Origin: Microbulbifer sp. THAF38
GTDB lineage: Bacteria; Pseudomonadota; Gammaproteobacteria; Pseudomonadales; Cellvibrionaceae
Length of the DNA stretch: 64,000 nt
Direction of reading: 5' to 3'
NCBI RefSeq assembly: GCF_009363535.1
Contig: NZ_CP045369.1
Coordinates: forward strand, 3,669,001-3,733,000
The translations under genes and the position numbers were made by a program. Shown piece after piece: positions 7,737 to 16,795 of the stretch (position 1 is the stretch's first letter; each line of letters starts with the position of its first letter). The notes beneath the pieces are model-generated. The model was not told where the DNA came from, made no database searches, and worked only from the letters and a program-made list of their open reading frames with translations.

Positions 7737-10601
7737 TCAGCGTGGCCAGGAAATTTTTACTAACTGGGAGGCGCTGTCTTCTGCACCCTCACTATCACTC
7801 ACTGTGAGGGTAATTTCGTAATTGCCCGTTTGTGCGTAGCGATGTAACGCCCAACGTCCGTTGCGCTGCACTCCATCCCCAAAATTCCAGTGGTATTGCA
7901 GTTTGTTATCGCCACTGTATTGGCTGCGATCTTCCACCCACACCCAACGGAAAAAGCGATGCAGTTTAAAGTTGGCTTGCAGAGAAACGGTATCATCCTG
8001 CACTTCAACGATCTGCTCCTGTGTGGAGACCGCACCGCGATCATCTTCCACTTGCAAACGTACCAAATAGCTACCCGGTGCATCGAAGTTGTGACTGGGA
8101 TTTTGCTCGGTACTGGTTACACCGTCACCGAAATCCCAAAGCCAGCTCAGCAGTTCACCATCCGCATCGCTGCTGCTGTCGATAAAATCAACCAACAACC
8201 CTTCGGATTCCCAACTAAATTCTGCCGTGGGTGCCAGGTTATCCGCACCCAGGTCCAGCTCGACGATTAAGGGATCGTGATCGGATGCGCGGAAAGGCCC
8301 AGTAGAATAGAGGTTTTCCTGCTGCTCGGCGCTCTTGTGCTCAATGTTGTAATCCAGCACCCGGGGTTCGTCCGCATTGATATGCCAGTCCACCGCGGCG
8401 GTAACCAGCGGAGCCAGTGAGGGGCTGGCGAGAGCGTGGTCCAAATAGCCAGACTGGCCGTCGTAGACATAGGAATAAGCCTCACCTGCTCCGTACCATT
8501 CGAGCAGATCGGTATAACCCGCACCCTTCAAAGTGGTAATGGGGTTTTCCATGGCGTAGCTGTTGAGGTCACCCAGTACCAGCACACGATTAATTCCGGT
8601 TCCGGTGGGGTCACTGTCGACCCAGCTCACCAACGCATCGGCAGCTTGAGTCCGCAGGGCATTCCAGCAGCCTTGACCATCCCCCTGATCACTATTCAGG
8701 CTGCCATCATTAGGGCAGCTACCCTTGGATTTAAAGTGATTCACCACCACGGCGAGCTCCTCGCCGGAGGAAAGTTCAGCGAAAGCCTGTAACAGCGGCT
8801 GGCGGTTACCGCCATCAAAAGGATAATCCTGCAGGGTAACGGCGCTGCCCATAGGCGCAACGCGGTCACTGCGGTAGATCATGCCCACGGCGATTTCATC
8901 ACTACCCAGCTGCGTGAGATCCGGCTGCACAAACTGGTAGCTCTGCCCTGGTGCTGTAGCATTGAGCCCATTAACCAGATCCTGGATGGCGCTGTCGGCA
9001 CCATAGCCGTCATTTTCCAGTTCCATCAGGCCGACGATATCGGCTTCCATACGCAGGATTGCAGAAATGATTTTATCTCTCTGGCGCTCAAACTCCTCCA
9101 GAGTATCGGCACCACGCGAAGTGGGGAATCCACCCCCATTACCATCGCCATTGAAATAATTCAGCACATTGAAGCTAGCAACGCGCAGGCTGCCATCGCC
9201 CGGCAGGATCGGCGCTTCATCGCGGAAATTGACCGGAGTAAATTGAGGTACTTCCACTGGGTGTACACGGTATGCACCAAAACCATAACCCATCACACCG
9301 GTGAGCCCCTCTAAGGTATCGCCACTGCGCAAGGTGTTAGAAGCGCTGAGACCCGAGGCCGGATAAGGCATTGTCTCGGGATTTTGCACAGTGGAGCCAT
9401 CGTCCAGAATAATCTGATTGAGTGCATTGGCTTCCACTTGAGCAGCCGCCGCGGCGCCCGGCATATTGTTGTGGGTGGGGATATACAGGCGACCGTTGGA
9501 CAAGATCACTTCGCCATAGCGGCCCAGGTTGTAATGACCGTTGACGGTGAGGCTCTGCGGGAATTCAACCAGCATGCCTTCGAGCTGCTCCTGCTCTTCT
9601 GCTGAGCCAAATGGCATCTGCACATTAGCGGGCGTTACCTGATAGCCGCTTCCACAAATGCTGACACCATCGATTTGGTTCAACTCGGTGAAATCAAAGA
9701 ACTCATCGACGATACCGCCAACACGTACTAAGTCGCCAACCTGTACATTCACACCAAAGGCATTATCGTGCACAAACAGCCCTTCGGAAGTCGCATCCAC
9801 GCCATCCTGATCGCTGTCCTCTTCCTGCAGGAAGAAGCCGGCCAGGCCGGTATTTGGGTCTTGGAAGTTGCCGACAACCACTGCCTCAATTTCGTGGCGC
9901 TCACCTTCAAGCGCACTGGCAGCACCGCTACCCTGAATCTGACTGATTAGGGTCGCAGCATCACCACAGGCTCCCAACTCGACTCCGTCATTGTCATTGT
10001 CATTTCCATCGCCATCTCCGTTGTCATCGCCTCCATCGGCACCGTGCCAACCGAGATGATCGAAGTTATTTAGGCCGGCGCTGGACCACTCCAGAGCGGG
10101 ATCGAAAGCGCTGCTGCCATCGGTGCGACCTGTCTGCACATCCAGATTACGCACCAGTGTCTGATTCTGTGTTCCAAGGCTGCTATTGCCCCACTGGCTG
10201 CCGGGATCTGTGCCGATTTGGCCGATCACATCGGCAAAACCATTGGGGCCTACCAGCGCTACGGCATCGTCACCATTAAACAGGCCGCTGGTATAAATCT
10301 GGTCGGCCTGATCCAGCAAGGCTGCATCGGCACTGCCATGGGCCAGAACAAATACCGCACCGCCCTGCAAGGTGCCACTCAAAGCGATATTCGCTGAGGC
10401 ACTATCGGAACCGTTGAAAAAGAGCTGGATTGAGTAACCGCTCAAATCAATCGCAGTTTCGCTGCCGTTAAAAATTTCCAGCGCCTTATTGTTACCACTG
10501 CCCTCGATGTATTCCGAAATAATGAGGTCACTGGCTTGGACCTCTGCAGCCATCAGTGGAAGACCCAGGGCTGCCAGAGCAGCCAAGCCAAATTGTTTCA
10601 T
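7737..10601 (-). CDS. secreted ExeM/NucH-family nuclease with lamin-tail and PKD domains
   Basis: 954 aa. A Sec signal peptide ends at about residue 24 (cleavage near VQA-SDL). It is followed by a lamin-tail domain (about 25-140, LIISEYIEGSGNNKALEIFNG), an Asp-rich linker (about 190-210), an OB-fold-like nuclease-associated region (about 215-400), and an endonuclease/exonuclease/phosphatase domain (about 470-780). The EEP domain shows SFNVLNYF, MELENDGY, VVNHFKSKG, LGDLNSY and the terminal SDHDPLIVEL. Two PKD domains with WxFGDG motifs end the protein (about 790-870 and 885-954). ExeM/NucH proteins degrade extracellular DNA for nutrition or biofilm remodelling. The ATG at 10601 is chosen because it begins the signal peptide. 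Divergent from marR. Confidence 0.9.
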   Translation of the reverse strand: MKQFGLAALAALGLPLMAAEVQASDLIISEYIEGSGNNKALEIFNGSETAIDLSGYSIQLFFNGSDSASANIALSGTLQGGAVFVLAHGSADAALLDQADQIYTSGLFNGDDAVALVGPNGFADVIGQIGTDPGSQWGNSSLGTQNQTLVRNLDVQTGRTDGSSAFDPALEWSSAGLNNFDHLGWHGADGGDDNGDGDGNDNDNDGVELGACGDAATLISQIQGSGAASALEGERHEIEAVVVGNFQDPNTGLAGFFLQEEDSDQDGVDATSEGLFVHDNAFGVNVQVGDLVRVGGIVDEFFDFTELNQIDGVSICGSGYQVTPANVQMPFGSAEEQEQLEGMLVEFPQSLTVNGHYNLGRYGEVILSNGRLYIPTHNNMPGAAAAAQVEANALNQIILDDGSTVQNPETMPYPASGLSASNTLRSGDTLEGLTGVMGYGFGAYRVHPVEVPQFTPVNFRDEAPILPGDGSLRVASFNVLNYFNGDGNGGGFPTSRGADTLEEFERQRDKIISAILRMEADIVGLMELENDGYGADSAIQDLVNGLNATAPGQSYQFVQPDLTQLGSDEIAVGMIYRSDRVAPMGSAVTLQDYPFDGGNRQPLLQAFAELSSGEELAVVVNHFKSKGSCPNDGSLNSDQGDGQGCWNALRTQAADALVSWVDSDPTGTGINRVLVLGDLNSYAMENPITTLKGAGYTDLLEWYGAGEAYSYVYDGQSGYLDHALASPSLAPLVTAAVDWHINADEPRVLDYNIEHKSAEQQENLYSTGPFRASDHDPLIVELDLGADNLAPTAEFSWESEGLLVDFIDSSSDADGELLSWLWDFGDGVTSTEQNPSHNFDAPGSYLVRLQVEDDRGAVSTQEQIVEVQDDTVSLQANFKLHRFFRWVWVEDRSQYSGDNKLQYHWNFGDGVQRNGRWALHRYAQTGNYEITLTVSDSEGAEDSASQLVKISWPR

Positions 10602-10826
10602 CGTCGTTATTCCCAGTTGCCTGATACGGATTAAGCGGCGCACAGAGTGGCGGGGAATTCCTAAATTTCGATGAAACAAATGTTAAATTTCGGTTTCAAT
10701 TCTGCGTGCTTAGAAACACTCGGCATTTGCTGATAGTGGAAAATGTGAGATCGCGACCAACTGAAAGGTTAACGGGATCACGAGAGTTAGGTGAAACCCC
10801 GCAGCAGAAAGAGATACTCTACAATT

Positions 10827-10850
10827 ATTTATATAAGCACTTATATAAAT
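10827..10850. promoter_or_regulatory. palindromic operator-like site upstream of marR
   Basis: A perfect inverted repeat with 11-nt arms ATTTATATAAG and CTTATATAAAT separated by CA. It ends 8 nt before the marR start codon and lies in the spacer shared with the divergent nuclease gene. Length, symmetry and position fit an autoregulatory MarR-dimer operator. Binding is inferred. Confidence 0.65.
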
Positions 10851-10858
10851 TCGACACT

Positions 10859-11335
10859 ATGAAATATAGCCAGCTGGGTACTCACCTCAGGCATTTAATC
10901 GAATTACTGGACAGCGATGTCGCAGATAGTTACCGCGTCTGCGGTATTAAAAACTACAAGCCGCGTTATACACCGGTAATGCGAGCCCTTATCCACAAGA
11001 GCCCGGTCACCATCAATGAAATAGCGGCCAGTGCCGCAATCTCCCAGCCGGCGGTTAGCCAGACGGTCAGAGATATGGTCCAGCAGGGATTGTTAGAAAT
11101 CCTCACCGGGGAGGATGCACGCCAGCGCAAGGTCCGCCTCAGCCGTAAAGGCCAGCGCCTGCTACCAAAGCTCGAAATTCACTGGCAAGCCACTGCTGAA
11201 GCGGAACGTTCATTAAACCGGCAACTGTCTACACCTTTAACAACACTCGTTGAAGAAGCGATTACCGTTCTGCAGGAACAACCCTATCTCGATCGTATTC
11301 AGCAGTGCACTGCCAAGGAGAATAAAAAGCCATGA
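10859..11335 (+). CDS. MarR-family winged-helix regulator
   Basis: 158 aa. A long N-terminal helix (KYSQLGTHLRHLIELLDSDV) is followed by the winged helix-turn-helix: PVTINEIAASAAISQPAVSQTVRDMVQQGLLEI as recognition region and GEDARQRKVRLSRKGQRL as wing. MarR proteins repress as dimers and release on ligand or oxidation. The ATG at 10859 is preferred over an upstream GTG because it gives the normal family length and leaves the perfect palindrome 10827-10850 outside the coding region. Its stop overlaps the start of the S41 peptidase gene (ATGA), so the two are translationally coupled. Confidence 0.88.
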   Translation: MKYSQLGTHLRHLIELLDSDVADSYRVCGIKNYKPRYTPVMRALIHKSPVTINEIAASAAISQPAVSQTVRDMVQQGLLEILTGEDARQRKVRLSRKGQRLLPKLEIHWQATAEAERSLNRQLSTPLTTLVEEAITVLQEQPYLDRIQQCTAKENKKP

Positions 11336-12288
11336 AACTGATTATCGCCTTCAGCCTGGCCCTATGCCACACTATCTCTTCAGCGACTTACGCAAGCGAT
11401 GAGGATTGCCAGTTTAATCCCACCGTAGTTATCCAATCCGCCGCCAGCGCTATTGCAGAAACTTATGTACTCGCAGACAGAGCCCAGAGCGTTTCCTTGG
11501 CGTTGTCTGAGATGGCCAGTAGCCCTGAAGCTTTGCGCCTTTGTCGGGATTCCGAAAGTTTTGCCAAGCTAATTACCGAGAAAATCCGAACACTGTCCGG
11601 AGACAAGCATTTCTATTTGGAGCCGGTAAGCCCTGATGAAGATTCCAACAACTGGATAGCACAGTGGCGAGCCGAGGCGCCCAAGAGCAACTATGGAGTA
11701 AAGAAACTAGAATTATTGCCCGGTAATATTGCCTACTTCAAACTCTCTTCATTCCACACTTTTGAAAATGCCCGGCAAAGCCTGGCCGCGGCATTTACCC
11801 TTTTGCAACATAGTGACGGTCTGATATTGGACCTGCGCAATAATGGCGGTGGTGATAGTGATACAGCCACTGCCATCCTCGAATCCTTTGTGGACCCCAC
11901 TAAGCCCCTGCCATATGTCATTGAAACCAGAGAGAAGCAACATTCCCCTGAACGCATCAAAGAACTTCCTTGGCCAGCCTATGGCACCCAGAGACCCATG
12001 GTAGTACTGATCAATGGGCGCTCCTTCTCTGCATCAGAAAGCATCGCCTTCTCACTGCAACAACTCGGTAGAGCCACTATTATCGGTAGTGCCAGCGCCG
12101 GCGGAGCCCATATGATGGATGTGCCTCAAACCCTGCCATTTGGCTTTGAAATTGGAATTCCCTCTAGTCGCCCGGTTTCGACTTTATCGAAGGAACTGGT
12201 TAACTGGGAGGGTCAGGGATTGAAGCCAAATATTGAAAGCAGCGAGCAAGAAATTTTACAGGTGGCGTTAGAGGTTCTTAAAAAATAA
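11332..12288 (+). CDS. S41-family (tail-specific/IRBP-like) peptidase, exported
   Basis: 318 aa with a Sec signal peptide (cleavage near TYA-SDE). The fold is the PDZ-less S41/IRBP type: an N-terminal helical region, GLILDLRNNGGGDSDTA (about 164-180), then the catalytic SASE motif (233-236) and the ASAGGAH segment (254-260). Family enzymes are periplasmic serine hydrolases of C-terminal protein tails; several IRBP-like members have unknown substrates. The ATG overlaps the marR stop and an AAGGAG site lies inside the end of marR, so expression is tied to the MarR regulator. Physiological substrate unknown. Confidence 0.85.
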   Translation: MKLIIAFSLALCHTISSATYASDEDCQFNPTVVIQSAASAIAETYVLADRAQSVSLALSEMASSPEALRLCRDSESFAKLITEKIRTLSGDKHFYLEPVSPDEDSNNWIAQWRAEAPKSNYGVKKLELLPGNIAYFKLSSFHTFENARQSLAAAFTLLQHSDGLILDLRNNGGGDSDTATAILESFVDPTKPLPYVIETREKQHSPERIKELPWPAYGTQRPMVVLINGRSFSASESIAFSLQQLGRATIIGSASAGGAHMMDVPQTLPFGFEIGIPSSRPVSTLSKELVNWEGQGLKPNIESSEQEILQVALEVLKK

Positions 12289-12343
12289 ACTGTGTTTTAA
12301 AGTACCCCCAAACATTAAAGCAATGGAAATGTAGAACTCAACA

Positions 12344-12814
12344 ATGCGTACTTCTTTACAACCTATAACCCAGAATAACTATGAGCCGGTCTACGATCTC
12401 GATGTCGCCGAAGCGCAGCAAGAATACGTCGCCTGCAATATGTGGTCACTGGTGGAGGCACAGTTCAATTCTGGATATGAAACTCGTGCGATTTATACAG
12501 GAGAAAAGCCCGTTGGTTTTCTTATGTGGGTTAAAGAGAGCCCTGAAAAAATTTCTATTTGGAGATTTATGGTTGACCAGAAGCAGCAGGGGAAGGGGAT
12601 AGGTAGGGCAGCGCTTCAGCTAGCCCTACAAGAAATCCGGCAAACACCCAATATCGAGCAAATAGAAATCTGCTACAACCCCAAAAATCCGGTGGCTAAA
12701 GACTTTTATTCCAGTTTTGGCTTTACCGAAGTGGGCATGGATAAGGACAACGAAGATATGCTTGCCATTATCAACATCACCAACAAAACTCCTGAAGAGA
12801 CTGATGCTATTTAA
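12344..12814 (+). CDS. GNAT-family N-acetyltransferase (BltD/PaiA-like)
   Basis: 156 aa, a single GNAT domain. The acetyl-CoA-binding motif A reads WRFMVDQKQQGKGIGRAAL (Q/RxxGxG/A form), followed by IEICYNPKNPVAKDFYSSFGF, the usual motif B. The N-terminal half (AEAQQEYVACNMWSLVEA) resembles spermine/spermidine acetyltransferases of the BltD type, so a polyamine or related amine is a plausible acceptor, but this is weak. The 3' end overlaps the convergent PPOX gene by 8 nt. Confidence 0.82.
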   Translation: MRTSLQPITQNNYEPVYDLDVAEAQQEYVACNMWSLVEAQFNSGYETRAIYTGEKPVGFLMWVKESPEKISIWRFMVDQKQQGKGIGRAALQLALQEIRQTPNIEQIEICYNPKNPVAKDFYSSFGFTEVGMDKDNEDMLAIINITNKTPEETDAI

Positions 12815-13406
12815 ACGGGCAGGCGGGCTTAGTGCCACTCCAGACCGGTAAATCGAGATCTTCTTTATTGTCTGATGGCGCCCCTGTGCGACTCTTAAAA
12901 GAGCCTTCCTCTATGGTCAGGCGCATCAGGGCCGTACCCTTGCGCTCCTGTGGATTTGGAGCGCGCACTTGGTTCCAGCGGTCGGGTTCGATATCTTCGA
13001 TAATGGATTTGAAAACTTCATCAAATTCCTGTGAATCCTGCACTCGTTCACCACGGCAAAACAAAACTGCCGAGCGATAATTTGCGCTGTGGTGATAAGC
13101 GGATTTAGCCAATACCCATTCGTCATAGTGGGCAAAGGAAATACACACTTGCTGCCCCGAATCAAGTAACTTCTGCAGGCGGCTTTTATTGGCCACATGT
13201 AAATACAAAAAGTCCCCATGGCGCCATACAGTCATGGGGATAACAATCACTTCACCATCCTGGGTAAAACCAATATGCCCCAGCTTCAGTTCATCGACCA
13301 AACGATAAATATCCTCGCGACGATAACTGGCCCTCTTGGCAGCACGGCGCACCCGGCTTTTCGCAGTTACCGGCAGTTTACTCTTTGCGGAATCTAAAAC
13401 TACCAT
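12807..13406 (-). CDS. pyridoxamine-5'-phosphate-oxidase-like FMN-binding protein
   Basis: 199 aa split-barrel flavoprotein of the PPOX/NimA-like type. The region LVDELKLGHIGFTQDGEVIVIPMTVWRHGDFLYLHVANKSRLQKLL matches the FMN-binding beta-barrel of this superfamily, and SAVLFCRGERV and GTALMRLTIEEGSFKSRTG follow. Such proteins range from flavin reductases to heme- or PLP-related enzymes, so the exact reaction is open. The ATG at 13406 is chosen because GGGAG lies 9 nt upstream. It is divergent from a MocR/PdxR-type regulator, a recurrent pairing that suggests regulation by that protein. Confidence 0.82.
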   Translation of the reverse strand: MVVLDSAKSKLPVTAKSRVRRAAKRASYRREDIYRLVDELKLGHIGFTQDGEVIVIPMTVWRHGDFLYLHVANKSRLQKLLDSGQQVCISFAHYDEWVLAKSAYHHSANYRSAVLFCRGERVQDSQEFDEVFKSIIEDIEPDRWNQVRAPNPQERKGTALMRLTIEEGSFKSRTGAPSDNKEDLDLPVWSGTKPACPFK

Positions 13407-13471
13407 TCTTAAAAACTCCCACAACGATTTATCAAAAACAGATATCGCCAATATAGGGAGTTGCTGGTACT

Positions 13472-13495
13472 CTGATTAGATCCAGTTTTAATCAG
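13472..13495. promoter_or_regulatory. inverted repeat between PPOX and MocR genes
   Basis: CTGATTA (13472-13478) and TAATCAG (13489-13495) form a 7-bp inverted repeat with a 10-bp spacer in the short intergenic region of the divergent pair. It is a candidate operator for the MocR regulator. There is no further support. Confidence 0.4.
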
Positions 13496-13509
13496 TTAAT
13501 GGTGCCAGT

Positions 13510-14973
13510 TTGAGCAGCCCCGATTTTGCCGACTTAACCCTGGACCCCAGGCAACCGTTACAAAGCCAGCTATACCGCAACCTGGTGGAGTGGATTTGCA
13601 GCGGCCGTCTCACAGCAGGGAGCAAGCTGCCCTCCTCTCGTAGACTATCCTCCACCCTGAATATCAGCCGTAATACGGTCACACTGGTGTTAGAGCAGCT
13701 CAAAGCAGAGGGCTTTGTTACCAGCCATGTCGGACAGGGCGTTTTTGTATCTAACACCCTGCCCGCTTACGTACAGAAACCACAGCACCAGGCATGGTAT
13801 TCCCAAGACTCCGATGGCACAGCTCCCTTACCAGGGCTCTCAGCCCTTGGCCAAAAGCTGCAGACTGCCACGTCATTTAAAACCGACAGCGGTGTATCTC
13901 TACCTTTTTCACCGGGTATACCGGATCTCAATGCCTTTCCTTTAGCTATTTGGTCCAGACTCTACAGGCGCCACAAAGATAGGTTTCCACTGCTTGGCTA
14001 TGGGCACAGCCAGGGCCATCCTCCCTTGCGCCAAGCACTGGCAGAATACCTGCGCAGCTGCCGCGGAGTGCTCTGTGATGAAAGCCAGATCATCATGACC
14101 AATGGCGCCCAGGAAGCCTTGAGTCTGTGTGCACAAGTACTACTTGAGCCCGGAGATACCGCCATCATAGAAAATCCGGGCTACCGACGCGCCCGCTGGG
14201 TGTTTCAAACCTGCGGCGCCAAGTTGGCACTGGCCGAATTGCAAAGCGGTTATTTAGACGTGGATGCACTGATTAAAAGCCAACTGCACGGCAAAGTCCT
14301 CTATACCACGCCAACCCATCAGTACCCTATGGGCGGAGTCATGCCGGCCAGCGAACGGTTGAAGCTGCTGGACTGGGCCACCAAGACGCAATGCTGGATT
14401 TTGGAAGACGACTACGACAGCGAATTTTCCTTTGAGCACAAACCCGTCGCTGCCCTCCAGGGAATGGCAGAGCATACTCCCGTTCTCTATATGGGCAGCT
14501 TCAGTAAAAGTCTGCAGCCGGGTCTGCGGTTAGGCTATCTGGTAGTCCCTAAACCCTTTGTTCAGGCATTTGCTCGGGCAAAGGAAATGCTCTCAGGCCA
14601 CTCCCCACTACTCACCCAGGCAGTAGTTGCCGATTTTATTGCCGAGGGACACTTCGTGCGACACCTGCGCAGAATGCGCCTCAACTATCGGGACAAATGG
14701 TTGCATTTTTGCGATTTGGCACGAGATAAACTGGAACCCCAGGCGCAACTCATCGCAAGTAGTGCCGGAATGCACGTGGTACTCGCCACGCCCGGCAGGA
14801 ATGACCTAGAACTGTCAAAGCAATTAGCTCTGCACCGCTTCGGCAGCACACCGCTCTCATTTTTCTATCCCGACAATCCATTGAATATGGGCTTGGTTCT
14901 GGGATTTGCCAATACCAGTAAACAACAGCGAGAGGATTGCATTGATATTCTAAAAGGCTACTTAATAAGCTGA
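13510..14973 (+). CDS. MocR/PdxR-type regulator (GntR HTH plus aminotransferase domain)
   Basis: 487 aa. Residues about 10-75 form a GntR winged helix (QLYRNLVEWICSGRLTAGSKLPSSRRLSSTLNISRNTVTLVLEQL). From about 105 onward it is a class-I aminotransferase fold. It keeps the PLP-binding features: TNGAQEALSL, NPGYRR, DDYDSEF and the lysine K333 in GSFSKSLQPGLRLGY. MocR proteins use PLP or a PLP adduct as effector and often control PLP- or amine-related genes. The start is TTG at 13510; no in-frame ATG upstream fits. Divergent from the PPOX gene. Confidence 0.9.
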   Translation: MSSPDFADLTLDPRQPLQSQLYRNLVEWICSGRLTAGSKLPSSRRLSSTLNISRNTVTLVLEQLKAEGFVTSHVGQGVFVSNTLPAYVQKPQHQAWYSQDSDGTAPLPGLSALGQKLQTATSFKTDSGVSLPFSPGIPDLNAFPLAIWSRLYRRHKDRFPLLGYGHSQGHPPLRQALAEYLRSCRGVLCDESQIIMTNGAQEALSLCAQVLLEPGDTAIIENPGYRRARWVFQTCGAKLALAELQSGYLDVDALIKSQLHGKVLYTTPTHQYPMGGVMPASERLKLLDWATKTQCWILEDDYDSEFSFEHKPVAALQGMAEHTPVLYMGSFSKSLQPGLRLGYLVVPKPFVQAFARAKEMLSGHSPLLTQAVVADFIAEGHFVRHLRRMRLNYRDKWLHFCDLARDKLEPQAQLIASSAGMHVVLATPGRNDLELSKQLALHRFGSTPLSFFYPDNPLNMGLVLGFANTSKQQREDCIDILKGYLIS

Positions 14974-15247
14974 CGCAACCAACTCACTACTTTCACCTGA
15001 CTTGTCTTTGGCAATAGCTTTGACAATAAATGGAGGCGATAACAACAATAGATAAAGTGCATTTGCCATCTTATCCAAGCTTCTTACGCAATATCTTCCT
15101 TTACCCACCGTATCAATCCTAGCCTTGACTGATCCGAACCTTTAGCTGTCGGCAATAAAGGTTAAGCTGTTCTAATACATTTAATCTACAAGTTTTTTTG
15201 GCATACGTATTGAGATGTAGTTGTCTGATTCAACTAGGCTAGGGTTT

Positions 15248-16633
15248 ATGCACAATTCCAGCCAAAGTTTAGACTCAGGCCAAGCAAAAACGGAAACCTC
15301 GCCAACCGCATGGCTAGGCATGATAAGTCTGTTTTTAGGCGCCGCCTGCATTCAGCTAGTCATTATGCGCTACTTTAATGGCGAGATGGCACCGCAGGCC
15401 TTCGCAATAGGGTTAGAGCAGCTTATAAAAACCGAAGAAGCGCCGGCGGCCATTCAATCTTTAGCCATATTTTTCACTCCCCACATCAACAGCCTGACCG
15501 TCTCACTGCATTTTGCCATTCTACTTGCCGGGGTACTCTTAATATTGCGGGTATTGATAACTTTAGGTTCCCTATTAATGCTTATTAGCTTTATATTGTT
15601 ATGGGGCTTTACTTATATGGGCGAAAACAGCTGGTTCTTTGAGTTCTTATCACCAGCTTTATTTGCGTTAGTCTTGGCTGTAAGCAGCTATAGCTTCACC
15701 CCAGATATCCAGACACCCTATCGCCAGCGCCTTTTGGGCAGCATTCTGGCACCCGACATAAGCCTTTTGTCGTGGAGTCTTTGGGTGATTTTGGCATCTG
15801 GCATTCTGTTTGCGATATTTTTGATGTCGCGCAATGGCGGCAATCACATACTACTAACCAGCCTTTTATCCAGCATTACCATTGCCGCCCTAGCAATACT
15901 TTCAAAATTTTTAGACCGATATCGCATGGTCGCACAGACAGAACAATCCAACCTACTGGTAGGGCGTTGGATTAACCTGTTCACCATCACCATTGGTGTT
16001 ATGTTGATTTTCCAGGTTTATGAAGACAGCTTACTGAATTGGTTTACCGTAGAGGGCTATCAGGGCCTGGTGAGCTCCTATGTAGAATACGGAAACACAC
16101 CGTTATGGTTTCGCAACGCATTAGCCTGGGTTGCAGAACATGCCAATCTTTTTATGCCGATTCAAAGAGTTTTCGAAGTCACTGCCGCAATCTGTATGGT
16201 CATATTAATTTTTCGGTTCCCTCTCGTTCTATTGACTACCGGACTATTTGCCATTCTTTCCTTTACCGAGTTCGGCGTGACCAACGTTTGGCCCCCCGCA
16301 CCAGGCAACCCCCCGGCTTGGGTATTTGAGCTACTACTCACGACCTTAGTGAGTCTGACTTGCGGCCTTTATTATCTTTTCGACGCATTAAAGTATAAAT
16401 CCTGGCGTTATTGGCTACTAGGACCCAGAGTATTCGATTCTCTATCCAGCCTGGATAAACGCTTATTATTTATCCTGTTCGTTATTCTAGAAATAATTGT
16501 ATTTTCAGTGAACCCCACCAGTAAAGAAAACGATATACTAGCATTGCATTTTGTAGCGCTAGCACTTATCCCTTTGTTTTATATTTTGATATTTTTAGAT
16601 AACTTCAGAAAAATCAATTCAAATCACTATTAA
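15248..16633 (+). CDS. polytopic membrane protein with duplicated DoxX-like module
   Basis: 461 aa with about 11-12 predicted membrane helices. I do not recognise a named family, but the two halves resemble each other. WLGMISLFLGAACIQLVIMRY and later FFTPHINSLTVSLHFAILLAGVLLILR correspond to GRWINLFTITIGVMLIFQVY and HANLFMPIQRVFEVTAAICMVILIFR. Each half has the layout of a DoxX/MauE-type four-helix unit, so a membrane redox or quinone-linked role is possible but unproven. The ATG at 15248 is preceded by TAGGG; a TTG nine codons upstream is the alternative. The gene is AT-richer than its neighbours. The 250 nt upstream show no clear signal. Confidence 0.7.
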   Translation: MHNSSQSLDSGQAKTETSPTAWLGMISLFLGAACIQLVIMRYFNGEMAPQAFAIGLEQLIKTEEAPAAIQSLAIFFTPHINSLTVSLHFAILLAGVLLILRVLITLGSLLMLISFILLWGFTYMGENSWFFEFLSPALFALVLAVSSYSFTPDIQTPYRQRLLGSILAPDISLLSWSLWVILASGILFAIFLMSRNGGNHILLTSLLSSITIAALAILSKFLDRYRMVAQTEQSNLLVGRWINLFTITIGVMLIFQVYEDSLLNWFTVEGYQGLVSSYVEYGNTPLWFRNALAWVAEHANLFMPIQRVFEVTAAICMVILIFRFPLVLLTTGLFAILSFTEFGVTNVWPPAPGNPPAWVFELLLTTLVSLTCGLYYLFDALKYKSWRYWLLGPRVFDSLSSLDKRLLFILFVILEIIVFSVNPTSKENDILALHFVALALIPLFYILIFLDNFRKINSNHY

Positions 16634-16795
16634 ATACTATCTCTAAAAGCCTTCAAGCAAGATCTGCAATTCGCTACAACATTTGATCACCCCATAAAAA
16701 TTCAACCACTCGTTAAATTATAACTTCACAATCTAAATAAAATTGCATAAGATCAAGAAAACTGAGCAGTTAAGTCAACATTATGAGAAAAGGCT

